Below, piece by piece: positions 19,960 to 27,095 of a stretch of 31,727 nucleotides of DNA. Where the stretch lies: contig JAEWOP010000072.1 in assembly GCA_023399635.1 (NCBI GenBank), forward strand, positions 1 through 31,727, given 5' to 3'. Under the pieces are notes generated by a model. It saw only the letters and a list, made by a program, of their open reading frames with translations. It was not told where the DNA came from and did no database searches. A program made the position numbers and the translations under genes. Within the stretch, counting starts at the first letter, position 1; the number at the start of each line of letters is the position of its first letter. Source of the stretch: Pseudomonadota bacterium (lineage in GTDB: Bacteria; Pseudomonadota; Alphaproteobacteria; Rhizobiales; Rhizobiaceae).

Positions 19960-19973
19960 TTGACGAAGATCAT
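19960..19973. promoter_or_regulatory. FixK/FNR-like box, usp promoter
   Basis: TTGAC-GAAG-ATCAT matches nine of ten consensus bases. The centre is about 61 bases before the usp ATG, so activation at -41.5 would give a start site near 20008 and a leader of about 20 bases, which includes the AAGGAG ribosome site. Confidence 0.55.
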
Positions 19974-20027
19974 GGCGCCGCTCAGCCGGCTACGTAGTCT
20001 GAAGGATAACCAACAAGGAGTACGGAC

Positions 20028-20858
20028 ATGTCGTTCAAGTCTATTCTGGCGATCATTGGGAGCAATGATGTCGAAGGCGACATCGCACCCGCCATCAAGG
20101 CGGCCTGTGAAGTTGGCGCACACCTGACGATAGTGGTGGCGGGTGTGGCGCTGGCACCGACGGTGGGTGACTATCCTGTCGGCATTGGCTGGCTGGAGCA
20201 GCGCGATGATGATTTGAAGGTGCTCAAGGCGGTTCAACACCAGGTGGCAAAACAATGCGATGCCGAGGACCTGTCCTACGAAATCCAGGTCGCTTATGCC
20301 GAGCGTCCTTTCCTGGAGGAGACCCTTCTCCAGAGGGCGCTTTATTGTGATCTCGCAATCATTGGCCAAGGCGTGGCGGGGGCTGGCGACCTCGTCCGAA
20401 CAGTGGTTGACGCCGTGGTCTTCCACGCTCACCGGCCGCTGATCCTCGTGCCCGCAGGTGGCAGGCTAACGCTGAAGCCGAAGCGGGTCGTACTGGCGTG
20501 GAATTCCAAGGTGGAGGCTGCAAGAGCCGCTCGCGAAGCGCTGGAGGTGCTGATTGCCGCTGACCAGGTCAACGTCACGATCGTGGATCCCGATGCACTC
20601 TATGGGCGTAATGGCGAAGAACCGGGTGCCGACGCAGCAACCTACCTTGCCCGCCACGGAGTGAACGTGGTGGTGGACCAGCTGACGAGCGCGGGCCGCA
20701 GCGTGAAGGATACACTGCAGCAGCATGCACTCGATACAGAAGGCGAGCTTATCGTCATGGGTGCTTACGGTCACTCCAGAATGCGCCAGCGCATTTTTGG
20801 CGGGGTTACCGCATCGATACTCAAGGAAACGAAACTGCCGGTTCTGCTGGCGCGTTGA
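20028..20858 (+). CDS. Tandem-domain universal stress protein (UspA family)
   Basis: This 276-residue cytoplasmic protein has two UspA-like domains, about residues 1-143 and 150-276. The second has the nucleotide-binding pattern G-2x-G-9x-G at residues 245-259 (GAYGHSRMRQRIFGG) followed by Thr261; the first lacks it and is probably structural. Such proteins help survival under growth arrest and oxygen limitation, though the molecular action is usually unknown. An AAGGAG ribosome site lies eight bases before the ATG. A FixK/FNR-like box sits at the right distance upstream. It diverges from ppsA and is followed by an unknown gene with its own exact FixK box. Confidence 0.93.
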   Translation: MSFKSILAIIGSNDVEGDIAPAIKAACEVGAHLTIVVAGVALAPTVGDYPVGIGWLEQRDDDLKVLKAVQHQVAKQCDAEDLSYEIQVAYAERPFLEETLLQRALYCDLAIIGQGVAGAGDLVRTVVDAVVFHAHRPLILVPAGGRLTLKPKRVVLAWNSKVEAARAAREALEVLIAADQVNVTIVDPDALYGRNGEEPGADAATYLARHGVNVVVDQLTSAGRSVKDTLQQHALDTEGELIVMGAYGHSRMRQRIFGGVTASILKETKLPVLLAR

Positions 20859-20919
20859 GTACTCAGGGGAAGCTACGAGAGAGAAGATCGTACCTCGCGT
20901 GCATTTGCCACCTGCTCGT

Positions 20920-20933
20920 TTGACAGGCGTCAA
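20920..20933. promoter_or_regulatory. Exact FixK/FNR box upstream of the 146-residue unknown gene
   Basis: TTGAC-AGGC-GTCAA matches the consensus at every defined base. The centre is about 72 bases before the ATG at 20999; a start site at +41.5 would lie near 20968 and leave a leader of about 31 bases. It begins 62 bases after the usp stop, so the unknown gene likely has its own low-oxygen promoter. Confidence 0.8.
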
Positions 20934-20998
20934 TGTGCGCGAGCGTGAGGGATCTATCCTCGAATTTGTGAACGGCAGGCACTGGTCAGAGACAAGAG

Positions 20999-21439
20999 AT
21001 GGCACCCCAATATGAAATTGAGACGCTGATCGACAAGGACGTCATGCGCTCGTTTGCGGTAATGCAGGTCGTCGTTCCGGCGCTCGATGTAGACACATGG
21101 AGGAAGCTCACGGCGACGGAACAGCAGCGAAAACGCTGGGCTACAGCAAAAGATGACAAAGGCTATATCCGCGGCCTGATGCGCATGACGCCGATGAAGC
21201 ATCCTCTCTTGGGAGACCTGCTGGATGTTCCGGTGTTTGCCGCCGTCAGCTTGATCAACGAAGGCGAAGTCAGCGACGAGATGATCGCATTCACCAAGCA
21301 GCTGGCTGAACAGGAAGGCTGCAAGGCTGTGCGTATCTGGCGAAGCGCACCTGCGAGTCTTGATGTCCTCAGCGTACTTTACGAGCCGCCGGAAGACGCA
21401 TCATGGCTTCTTTATCCGGTGGGCAGCGTGCTGCACTAG
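20999..21439 (+). CDS. Protein of unknown function (146 residues), probably low-oxygen induced
   Basis: I do not recognise a family. The protein is soluble, without signal peptide or membrane segment, and has no cysteine-rich motif (one Cys). Its start MAPQYEIETLIDKDVMRSF and a C-terminal half that alternates strands and helices (GCKAVRIWRS, LDVLSVLYEPPEDASWLLYP) suggest a small alpha/beta fold. The frame is supported by the purine-rich AGAGACAAGAG before the ATG, the exact FixK box in front, and a stop one base short of the converging response regulator gene. It lies between usp and the oxygen-response regulators, so a role in microoxic adaptation is inferred from context only. Confidence 0.8.
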   Translation: MAPQYEIETLIDKDVMRSFAVMQVVVPALDVDTWRKLTATEQQRKRWATAKDDKGYIRGLMRMTPMKHPLLGDLLDVPVFAAVSLINEGEVSDEMIAFTKQLAEQEGCKAVRIWRSAPASLDVLSVLYEPPEDASWLLYPVGSVLH

Positions 21440-21440
21440 C

Positions 21441-22175
21441 TCAGGCTTGTGATACCGAGGCCGTGAAGACGTAACCCACACCGCGAACTGATTTGACCAG
21501 TTGTGGGTGTTGGGCATCGGCCTCGATCTTGCGCCTCAAACGAACGATTTGCGCATCGACGGCACGGTCGAAGGCCTCCATCTGACGACCTCGGGTGAGG
21601 TCCATCAACTGGTCGCGCGTCAAAACCCGCCCAGCATTCTTGGCCAGAACGACGAGCATGTCGAATTCGCCGGTGGTCAGATCGACGTGGTGACCGTTCG
21701 GGTGGTGCAGTTCCCGCCGACCGAGATTGAGCGTCCAGCCTTCGAAGGTCAGCACCTGTTGCCTCTGCGCCTCCCCCTCGGGAGCGGGTGCGCCGCGCCG
21801 ACGGAGGATCGACTTCAGCCGGGCGTGCACCTCCCGCAAATGAAAGGGCTTGGTGATGTAATCGTCCGCTCCCACCTCCAGCCCGACAACCTTGTCCACA
21901 ACGTCGTCGCGGCCCGTGAGCATCATGATGGGAACATCCGACTGTGCGCGGATCTCGCGCGCCAGATCCAGCCCGTCCTGGCCGCCGGGAAGCGACAGGT
22001 CCAGAAATATCGCGTCGAAGTTCCGCTGCTTCATGCTCTGCCGCATCTCGCGGCCGTCTGCGGCACCGCTCACGACATAGCCTTCGTCTTCGAAGTAGCG
22101 TCCCAGCATGGTGCGGATGCGAGCGTCATCATCGACGACGAGGAGACTGGGCCTGCTGCTGATGTCAGAACTCAT
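21441..22175 (-). CDS. fxkR: OmpR/PhoB-family response regulator, FxkR-like
   Basis: This 244-residue regulator has an N-terminal receiver domain with an acidic pocket (VVDDD, residues 13-17), phosphoacceptor Asp59 in FLDLSLPGG, a switch Thr87 and Lys109. A C-terminal winged-helix DNA-binding domain of the OmpR type (about 140-238) contains LTTGEFDMLVVLAKNAGRVLTRDQL and the wing RGVGYVFT. It is not of the FixJ/NarL type. It diverges from a fixK-type gene followed by a hybrid fixL. In Rhizobium etli the OmpR-type FxkR links hybrid FixL to fixK, and the same gene set and binding motif occur here, so I infer this is FxkR. The start at 22175 lacks a strong ribosome site; no better start is present. 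The symbol rests on context and motif. Confidence 0.85.
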   Translation of the reverse strand: MSSDISSRPSLLVVDDDARIRTMLGRYFEDEGYVVSGAADGREMRQSMKQRNFDAIFLDLSLPGGQDGLDLAREIRAQSDVPIMMLTGRDDVVDKVVGLEVGADDYITKPFHLREVHARLKSILRRRGAPAPEGEAQRQQVLTFEGWTLNLGRRELHHPNGHHVDLTTGEFDMLVVLAKNAGRVLTRDQLMDLTRGRQMEAFDRAVDAQIVRLRRKIEADAQHPQLVKSVRGVGYVFTASVSQA

Positions 22176-22191
22176 GATCGTGGCAACCGCA

Positions 22192-22208
22192 TGTTACACA
22201 GTGTTACA
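22192..22208. promoter_or_regulatory. K-box: FxkR binding site candidate upstream of fixK
   Basis: TGTTACA-CAGT-GTTACA matches exactly the K-box form TGTTACA-N4-GTTACA that I recall from Rhizobium etli fixK promoters. It is a direct repeat, as expected for OmpR-type regulators. It lies 84 bases before the preferred fixK start and 17 bases before the divergent regulator gene, so it could control both. Confidence 0.75.
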
Positions 22209-22221
22209 AATTCACACCCAC

Positions 22222-22250
22222 TGTTACATCCCCAGCATTCGCCTGTTACG
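22222..22250. repeat. Two further TGTTAC half-sites between the K-box and fixK
   Basis: TGTTACA at 22222-22228 and TGTTACG at 22244-22250 repeat the K-box half-site in the same direction. Start-to-start steps from the first half-site are 10, 20 and 22 bases, so all four copies lie near one face of the helix. Confidence 0.65.
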
Positions 22251-22291
22251 ACAGTAGGGTCAACTGCCACCATCGACAAATGGAGGCGCGT

Positions 22292-23041
22292 ATGTTTCTC
22301 GAAGGTACAAAATCAGGTTCGGCAATGCCACTCTCGATGATGGCAGGCCAGCCATTCGGGTTGCACACGCTCTTCACGAGACAGCCGGTGGAGAGCTACT
22401 CGGCTGGCCAGATCCTTTTCTTCGAAGGTGATCTGGCGAAGTCGATCTTCGAAGTGGTCGAGGGAACGCTGCGGATCCTGCGCATCCTGCCTGATGGGCG
22501 TCGCGTCATCACCGGGTTCCTGCACGCTGGCGACATCCTCGGCATCTCCTTCAAGAGCCATTACATCTACACGGCCGAGGCGATCGGCACGGTCACGATC
22601 CGCCGGCTGTCCCGCAAGGCTTTCGAGCACGAAGTCGCAAATTCCGCCGATATCCGCCCGGCGGTCTTCAACCAGATGTCCGACGAAATGGCGGCTGCTC
22701 AGGACCAGATGGTTCTGCTGTCGACCAAGAATGCGGAAGAGAGGCTGTGCAGCTTCTTGCTGAAGGAGTTGCAGAGGGTCCTGGCAAAGGGCGCCCGGGA
22801 GCCGATCGTCGCGCTGCCAATGACGCGCCTGGATATCGCGGACTACCTCGGCCTCACCATTGAAACTGTTTCTCGAACCATGACGAAACTGGCCAACAAG
22901 GGTGTTCTGGCCTCGTGCGGCCGTCATGCGGTCAAAATTCTTCGCCGTGGAACGCTTGCACAATTGGCCGGAGACGGCGATGAATTGGAAAATGACAGCC
23001 GTATGTATGGCGCTTCGGCAGAGGAGCGGCAGCGGCACTAG
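22292..23041 (+). CDS. fixK: Crp/Fnr-family transcriptional regulator, FixK type
   Basis: From the ATG at 22292, which has a GGAGG ribosome site five bases upstream, the protein has 249 residues; an ATG at 22280 lies before that site. It has a cyclic-nucleotide-binding-like beta roll (about 30-120), a long dimer helix, and a helix-turn-helix whose recognition helix carries Glu191, Ser194 and Arg195 in ETVSR, the residues that read TTGAT half-sites in FNR and FixK. The N-terminal cysteines that hold the FNR iron-sulfur cluster are absent (only Cys153 and Cys209), so it does not sense oxygen itself and fits FixK rather than FnrN. The hybrid FixL gene follows after 18 bases, in one operon. Its likely targets include the boxes near ppsA, usp and the 146-residue gene. 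Confidence 0.9.
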   Translation: MFLEGTKSGSAMPLSMMAGQPFGLHTLFTRQPVESYSAGQILFFEGDLAKSIFEVVEGTLRILRILPDGRRVITGFLHAGDILGISFKSHYIYTAEAIGTVTIRRLSRKAFEHEVANSADIRPAVFNQMSDEMAAAQDQMVLLSTKNAEERLCSFLLKELQRVLAKGAREPIVALPMTRLDIADYLGLTIETVSRTMTKLANKGVLASCGRHAVKILRRGTLAQLAGDGDELENDSRMYGASAEERQRH

Positions 23042-23059
23042 AAAAGATGGAATTCTGTA

Positions 23060-24985
23060 ATGGATGAAGCGGCCTCGTTCCCACAAGCCGGAGCCGACGA
23101 TCTTGACGCTGCACTTCGACTTCTCGACCACGCCAATCTGATCGTGCACCGGGACGACGGGGTGATCATTCGCTGGACCGAAGGCTGCGAGACGCTCTAC
23201 GGCTGGAAGCGCGAGGAAGCCGTCGGCAAGGTCCTTCACGACCTGCTCCAGACCGAATTTCCACTGCCCCTTGAAGATATACGCCGACAAGTGCGGGCGG
23301 CCGGGATCTGGGAAGGCGAAGTCGTCCACCGTCACAAACGGGGCCATCTCATCTTTATTGCAAGCCGCTGGGTAGCGGTCAGCACAAGCGGCAACGAAGC
23401 CGAAACCACAATCATTCAGATGAACAACGACGTGACGACGATGAAGGTGGTTGAAAACAATCTGGCGGAACGGGAGGCCCATCTACGGTCCATCCTGGAT
23501 ACGGTACCGGATTCCATGATCGTCATCGATGAAGCCGGCCAGATCAGCTCCTTCAGTACTGCGGCCGAGAACCTTTTTGGCTATGCGGCGCACGAGGTCC
23601 GGGGGCAGAATGTCCGTATGCTGATGCCGTCCCCCGACCGCGAAAGGCACGACGGTTACCTTGAGCGTTACGTGACGACGGGGGAACGACGCATCATCGG
23701 CTACGGCCGCGTGGTGACGGGACAGCGTAAAGACGGCACGGTCTTTCCTATGGAGCTTGCGGTCGGCGAGACCAGGATCAACGGAAAACGGATATTCACC
23801 GGCTTCGTGCGCGACCTGACCAGCCGTCACAAGATCGAGGAGGAGCTTCGCCAATCGCAGAAGATGGAGGCAATCGGCCAGTTGACCGGTGGGTTGGCCC
23901 ATGACTTCAACAATCTCTTGACTGTCATCAGCGGCAATCTCGAAATGATCGAGAACAGGATTACCGACGCGCGGCTCCTCAGCATGCTGCAAGAAGCGCA
24001 GAGTGCCGCCGAGGACGGCGCGAAACTGACGGGACAACTGCTGGCGTTTGGCCGCAAGCAGCCGCTCAATCCGAAGATCGTCGATGTCGGCCAGCTGGTC
24101 TCCGGCTTTTCCGACCTATTGCGCCGCACAGTCGGCGAAACCATCGAATTGCGCACAGTTGTGACTGGCGCTGCCAACGAGGCGCTGGTTGATGCCTCCC
24201 AGCTTCAAAACGCCATCCTGAACCTGACATTGAATGCGCGCGATGCCATGTCACGTGGCGGCCGGCTGTCGATCGAAATCTCGCGCGTCAAGCTGGATGT
24301 CGACTATGCGCAGATGTATGCCCATGTGCGCACTGGCGATTATGTCTTGATCAGCGTGACGGACACCGGCGAGGGAATGTCGAGCGAGGTGAAGCAACGC
24401 GCCTTCGAACCCTTCTATACGACCAAGGGGGTCGGATCGGGCACGGGTCTGGGCCTCAGCATGGTCTACGGCTTCGTGAAGCAATCGGGCGGCCATATCC
24501 AGCTCTATAGCGAAGAAGGCCAGGGCACGAGTGTACGCATCTTCTTGCCGGCAATCCAGTTCGCAACTGATGCCGGCTCCGTTGCGGAAGCGCCCGCACC
24601 TGAAAAACGTCTGCTTCCAGGCGGCGCAGAGGTGGTTCTGGCGGTGGAAGATGATGCGCGGGTACGTCGGGTCACTGTCGCGCGTCTTACAGAGCTCGGC
24701 TACAGTGTGATCGAAGCGGAAAACGGTGCAGAGGCACTGGAGAAGCTGCGGCAGCACCCCAAGATTGATCTACTCTTTACGGATGTGGTGATGCCCGGCG
24801 GGATGACGGGCGACGAGCTGGCGGAGATCGTTCGCCAAGAGCGGCCTCAGATCAAGGTTCTGTTCACCTCCGGCTATGCGGAGCCGGAAATCGCCGGCCG
24901 CCAGCTCGCGGCCTCGGGAAGCTGGCTGAAGAAACCCTACACCGCAAAGGAGCTTGCCATCCGCCTGCGAGAGTTGCTCGACTGA
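23060..24985 (+). CDS. fixL: Hybrid FixL-type oxygen-sensing histidine kinase with C-terminal receiver domain
   Basis: This soluble 641-residue kinase has two PAS domains (about 15-130 and 140-255), a HisKA domain with phosphoacceptor His281 in HDFNN, a HATPase with Asn392, DTGEGM (435-440) and GTGLGL (461-466), and a receiver domain with Asp575 in FTDVVMPGG and Lys625. The second PAS matches FixL heme PAS: His197 in RHDGYLERY is at the proximal heme ligand and Arg217 in GYGRVV at the distal oxygen-gating arginine, with the same 20-residue spacing as in Bradyrhizobium FixL. There are no membrane segments, unlike Sinorhizobium FixL. In Rhizobium etli and R. leguminosarum such hybrid FixL proteins work without FixJ, through FxkR. 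It is co-transcribed with fixK, which it would control under low oxygen. Confidence 0.9.
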   Translation: MDEAASFPQAGADDLDAALRLLDHANLIVHRDDGVIIRWTEGCETLYGWKREEAVGKVLHDLLQTEFPLPLEDIRRQVRAAGIWEGEVVHRHKRGHLIFIASRWVAVSTSGNEAETTIIQMNNDVTTMKVVENNLAEREAHLRSILDTVPDSMIVIDEAGQISSFSTAAENLFGYAAHEVRGQNVRMLMPSPDRERHDGYLERYVTTGERRIIGYGRVVTGQRKDGTVFPMELAVGETRINGKRIFTGFVRDLTSRHKIEEELRQSQKMEAIGQLTGGLAHDFNNLLTVISGNLEMIENRITDARLLSMLQEAQSAAEDGAKLTGQLLAFGRKQPLNPKIVDVGQLVSGFSDLLRRTVGETIELRTVVTGAANEALVDASQLQNAILNLTLNARDAMSRGGRLSIEISRVKLDVDYAQMYAHVRTGDYVLISVTDTGEGMSSEVKQRAFEPFYTTKGVGSGTGLGLSMVYGFVKQSGGHIQLYSEEGQGTSVRIFLPAIQFATDAGSVAEAPAPEKRLLPGGAEVVLAVEDDARVRRVTVARLTELGYSVIEAENGAEALEKLRQHPKIDLLFTDVVMPGGMTGDELAEIVRQERPQIKVLFTSGYAEPEIAGRQLAASGSWLKKPYTAKELAIRLRELLD

Positions 24986-25116
24986 TACCAATCAGGTCGC
25001 AACAGTAGCTAGCTCAGCAAAGAGAACGGCTCGCAGGACGGGCCATTCTTCCATTCAGCAGATCAGGCTCCTCAACCGCGGATGCTCCGGGGGCGCTAGC
25101 AGCACCGCGCGCATAG

Positions 25117-25132
25117 GCATCGCCGGCGATGC
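25117..25132. repeat. 16-base perfect palindrome downstream of tRNA-Thr
   Basis: GCATCGCCGGCGATGC is fully self-complementary. It lies between the converging hybrid FixL gene and tRNA-Thr, about 40 bases past the tRNA 3' end in its direction of transcription. It may act in transcription termination, although a T run is absent on both sides. Confidence 0.45.
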
Positions 25133-25170
25133 TGGGAGCGTCGCAGTTTATGAATGATGTCATCAGAAAA

Positions 25171-25245
25171 TGGTGCTGCTAGAGAGATTTGAACTCTCGG
25201 CCTCTCCCTTACCAAGGGAGTGCTCTACCCCTGAGCTATAGCAGC
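25171..25245 (-). tRNA. tRNA-Thr (anticodon GGT)
   Basis: The 75-base gene folds as a complete cloverleaf on the minus strand. The acceptor arms GCTGCTA and TAGCAGC pair, followed by A and an encoded CCA. The anticodon stem CTCCC/GGGAG encloses TTGGTAA, giving anticodon GGT, which reads ACC and ACT threonine codons. The T arm has GTTCAAATC. Confidence 0.97.
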
Positions 25246-25393
25246 TAACAGGCCCGCCGGATCGGTTCGTCCGGGAGCGAGGGCCTATTGCCATAGCTTG
25301 GTGGGCAGCGCAAGCTGCAAATTGAAGTTCATTTCGCCCCAGCTTATGGCGGTGGCTCTTTTTTCCGTTGTGGTTTTGGACTAATCGAAACGG

Positions 25394-25594
25394 ATGACCA
25401 AGGACCAACGAGACGCGGCGGCAGAACAGCGCAAGGCGCAGGCGGCAGCCCGTGCCGAGGAGCGCCGGGCACGCGCGGCTCAGACGCTTCGCGAAAATCT
25501 TCTGCGGCGCAAGAGCCAGGCGCGGGCGCGCCGGCTGGGCGAAGCGGATGAGACCATTGGTTTGCCAGCCGCAAAAAAGGACGAATCAACCTGA
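25394..25594 (+). CDS. Small basic, coiled-coil protein of unknown function (66 residues)
   Basis: The protein is dominated by Arg, Ala, Glu and Lys and is almost certainly one long helix (DQRDAAAEQRKAQAAARAEE, then LRENLLRRKSQARARR). Similar short Arg/Ala-rich proteins precede murA in related rhizobia as far as I recall, which is the main support for the call. It has no strong ribosome site. It is 116 bases before murA and probably in the same transcript. A role cannot be assigned; RNA or ribosome binding would fit the charge but is a guess. Confidence 0.65.
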   Translation: MTKDQRDAAAEQRKAQAAARAEERRARAAQTLRENLLRRKSQARARRLGEADETIGLPAAKKDEST

Positions 25595-25710
25595 CACGAT
25601 GTGCAGCTTCGTCGTCTTCCAAACCATTTGAAGCGGTCAGGGTTTTCGGCTAAGGAGCCCACCTTCGCGCTTGCACAAGAAAAGGGCGGGATGAATTCCC
25701 GTTGAACCTC

Positions 25711-27003
25711 ATGGATCGCATCAGAATTCGCGGCGGCAATAAGCTCAACGGCATCATTCCGATTTCCGGTGCCAAGAACGCGGCCCTGCCGCTGATGATT
25801 GCCTCGTTGTTGACGAGCGATACTCTGACGCTCGAGAACGTTCCCCATCTCGCAGACGTCGAACAGCTGCTGCGCATCCTGGGTAACCATGGCGTCGATG
25901 TTGCCGTCAACGGACGGCGCGAAAGCCAGACGGAAAGCTACTCCCGCACGATCCATTTCACCTGCAGGACAATCGTCGATACGACCGCGCCCTATGAACT
26001 CGTTTCCAAGATGCGAGCGAGCTTCTGGGTCATCGGCCCCTTGCTGGCCCGCGAAGGTAAGGCCTGCGTCTCGTTGCCCGGCGGTTGTGCTATCGGCACG
26101 CGCCCGGTTGATCTCTTCCTGGAAGGGCTGCAGGCCCTTGGGGCGACAATGGAGATCGACGGCGGCTACGTCACGGCAACCGCCCCGAAGGGCGGGCTCG
26201 TCGGAGGGCACTATACCTTCCCGAAGGTCTCTGTCGGTGCCACGCATGTCATGTTGATGGCCGCCACATTGGCCAACGGCACGACGATCATCGAGAACGC
26301 CGCGCGCGAGCCGGAAATCGTCGACCTTGCAAAATGCTTGAACGCCATGGGCGCGAAGATATCGGGCGCCGGCACGAGCACGATTACGATCGAGGGCGTG
26401 ACATCTCTCCACGGCGCCCGTCATCGGGTACTGCCGGACCGCATCGAGACCGGCACCTATGCTATGGCTGTCGCGATGGCCGGCGGCGACGTGACGCTTG
26501 AGGGAACCGAGGCCGCACTGCTCGACAATGCCCTGGAGGCTATCCGCATGTCCGGCGCGACGGTGAGCGACACCGAAAGCGGCCTGCGCATCGTGCGTAA
26601 CGGCAACGGCATTCAGCCGGTGGACGTGGTCACCGAGCCTTTCCCCGGTTTCCCAACGGATTTGCAGGCGCAGTTCATGGCTCTCATGACCCGCTCTTCC
26701 GGCGTTTCCCACATCACCGAAACGATCTTCGAGAACCGGTTTATGCATGTGCAGGAACTGGCGCGCCTGGGTGCACGCATTTCTCTTTCGGGCCAGATGG
26801 CGCGCATCGAAGGCGTAAGTGGTTTGAAAGGTGCGCCTGTTATGGCGACCGATCTGCGCGCTTCAGTCTCGCTGGTGATTGCAGGCCTTGCCGCCGAGGG
26901 CGAAACGGTGGTCAACCGGGTCTACCACCTCGACCGGGGTTTCGAGCGTCTCGAAGAAAAACTCACCCGCTGTGGCGCCGAAGTCGAACGCATCAGCGAC
27001 TAA
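25711..27003 (+). CDS. murA: UDP-N-acetylglucosamine 1-carboxyvinyltransferase
   Basis: This 430-residue enzyme transfers enolpyruvate from PEP to UDP-GlcNAc, the first committed step of peptidoglycan synthesis in the cytoplasm. It has the N-terminal ISGAKNAALP with the catalytic Lys22, the PEP-binding Cys126 in LPGGCAIGTRPVDL (the fosfomycin target), and the C-terminal FPTDLQAQFMAL. The ATG at 25711 is preferred over a TTG three codons upstream because the family begins MDRIRIRGG. It is the first large gene of a housekeeping cluster reading murA, DUF2948, hisD and on to yacG. Confidence 0.97.
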   Translation: MDRIRIRGGNKLNGIIPISGAKNAALPLMIASLLTSDTLTLENVPHLADVEQLLRILGNHGVDVAVNGRRESQTESYSRTIHFTCRTIVDTTAPYELVSKMRASFWVIGPLLAREGKACVSLPGGCAIGTRPVDLFLEGLQALGATMEIDGGYVTATAPKGGLVGGHYTFPKVSVGATHVMLMAATLANGTTIIENAAREPEIVDLAKCLNAMGAKISGAGTSTITIEGVTSLHGARHRVLPDRIETGTYAMAVAMAGGDVTLEGTEAALLDNALEAIRMSGATVSDTESGLRIVRNGNGIQPVDVVTEPFPGFPTDLQAQFMALMTRSSGVSHITETIFENRFMHVQELARLGARISLSGQMARIEGVSGLKGAPVMATDLRASVSLVIAGLAAEGETVVNRVYHLDRGFERLEEKLTRCGAEVERISD

Positions 27004-27095
27004 GGTTCCGGTGGCGTTGCTAAAGGTACCGGTCCATCCTATCTCCACGCCAGGATGAACCAATACCGGCGGCGTCACGATGGGAATGGAAAACG

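Larger units (their letters stand above)
19644..20027. other. 384-base divergent gap between ppsA and the universal stress protein gene
   Basis: The gap holds an exact FixK/FNR box near ppsA and a nine-of-ten box near usp. Open frames exist on both strands (for example 19798 plus and 19936 minus), but neither has a recognisable family or a ribosome site, and the plus frame runs out of frame into usp. I do not call a gene. The spare 220 bases between the boxes may be a remnant of a lost gene or hold a small RNA; nothing decides this. Confidence 0.5.

Noticed and set aside
19798..20127. Plus-strand open frame of 109 codons between ppsA and usp
   Set aside because: It overlaps the usp start in another frame, has no ribosome site, and shows no recognisable domain. 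It could be a gene remnant but nothing supports that.
21441..22175. Identity of the regulator as FixJ
   Set aside because: The output domain is an OmpR-type winged helix, not the NarL/LuxR-type helix-turn-helix of FixJ.
22292..23041. Identity of the Crp/Fnr protein as FnrN (direct oxygen sensor)
   Set aside because: The N-terminal cysteine cluster needed for the iron-sulfur centre is missing.
22313..23482. Minus-strand open frame of 389 codons across fixK and the start of hybrid fixL
   Set aside because: It is antisense to two clear genes, has no ribosome site or family likeness, and its composition is that of a reverse-strand shadow.
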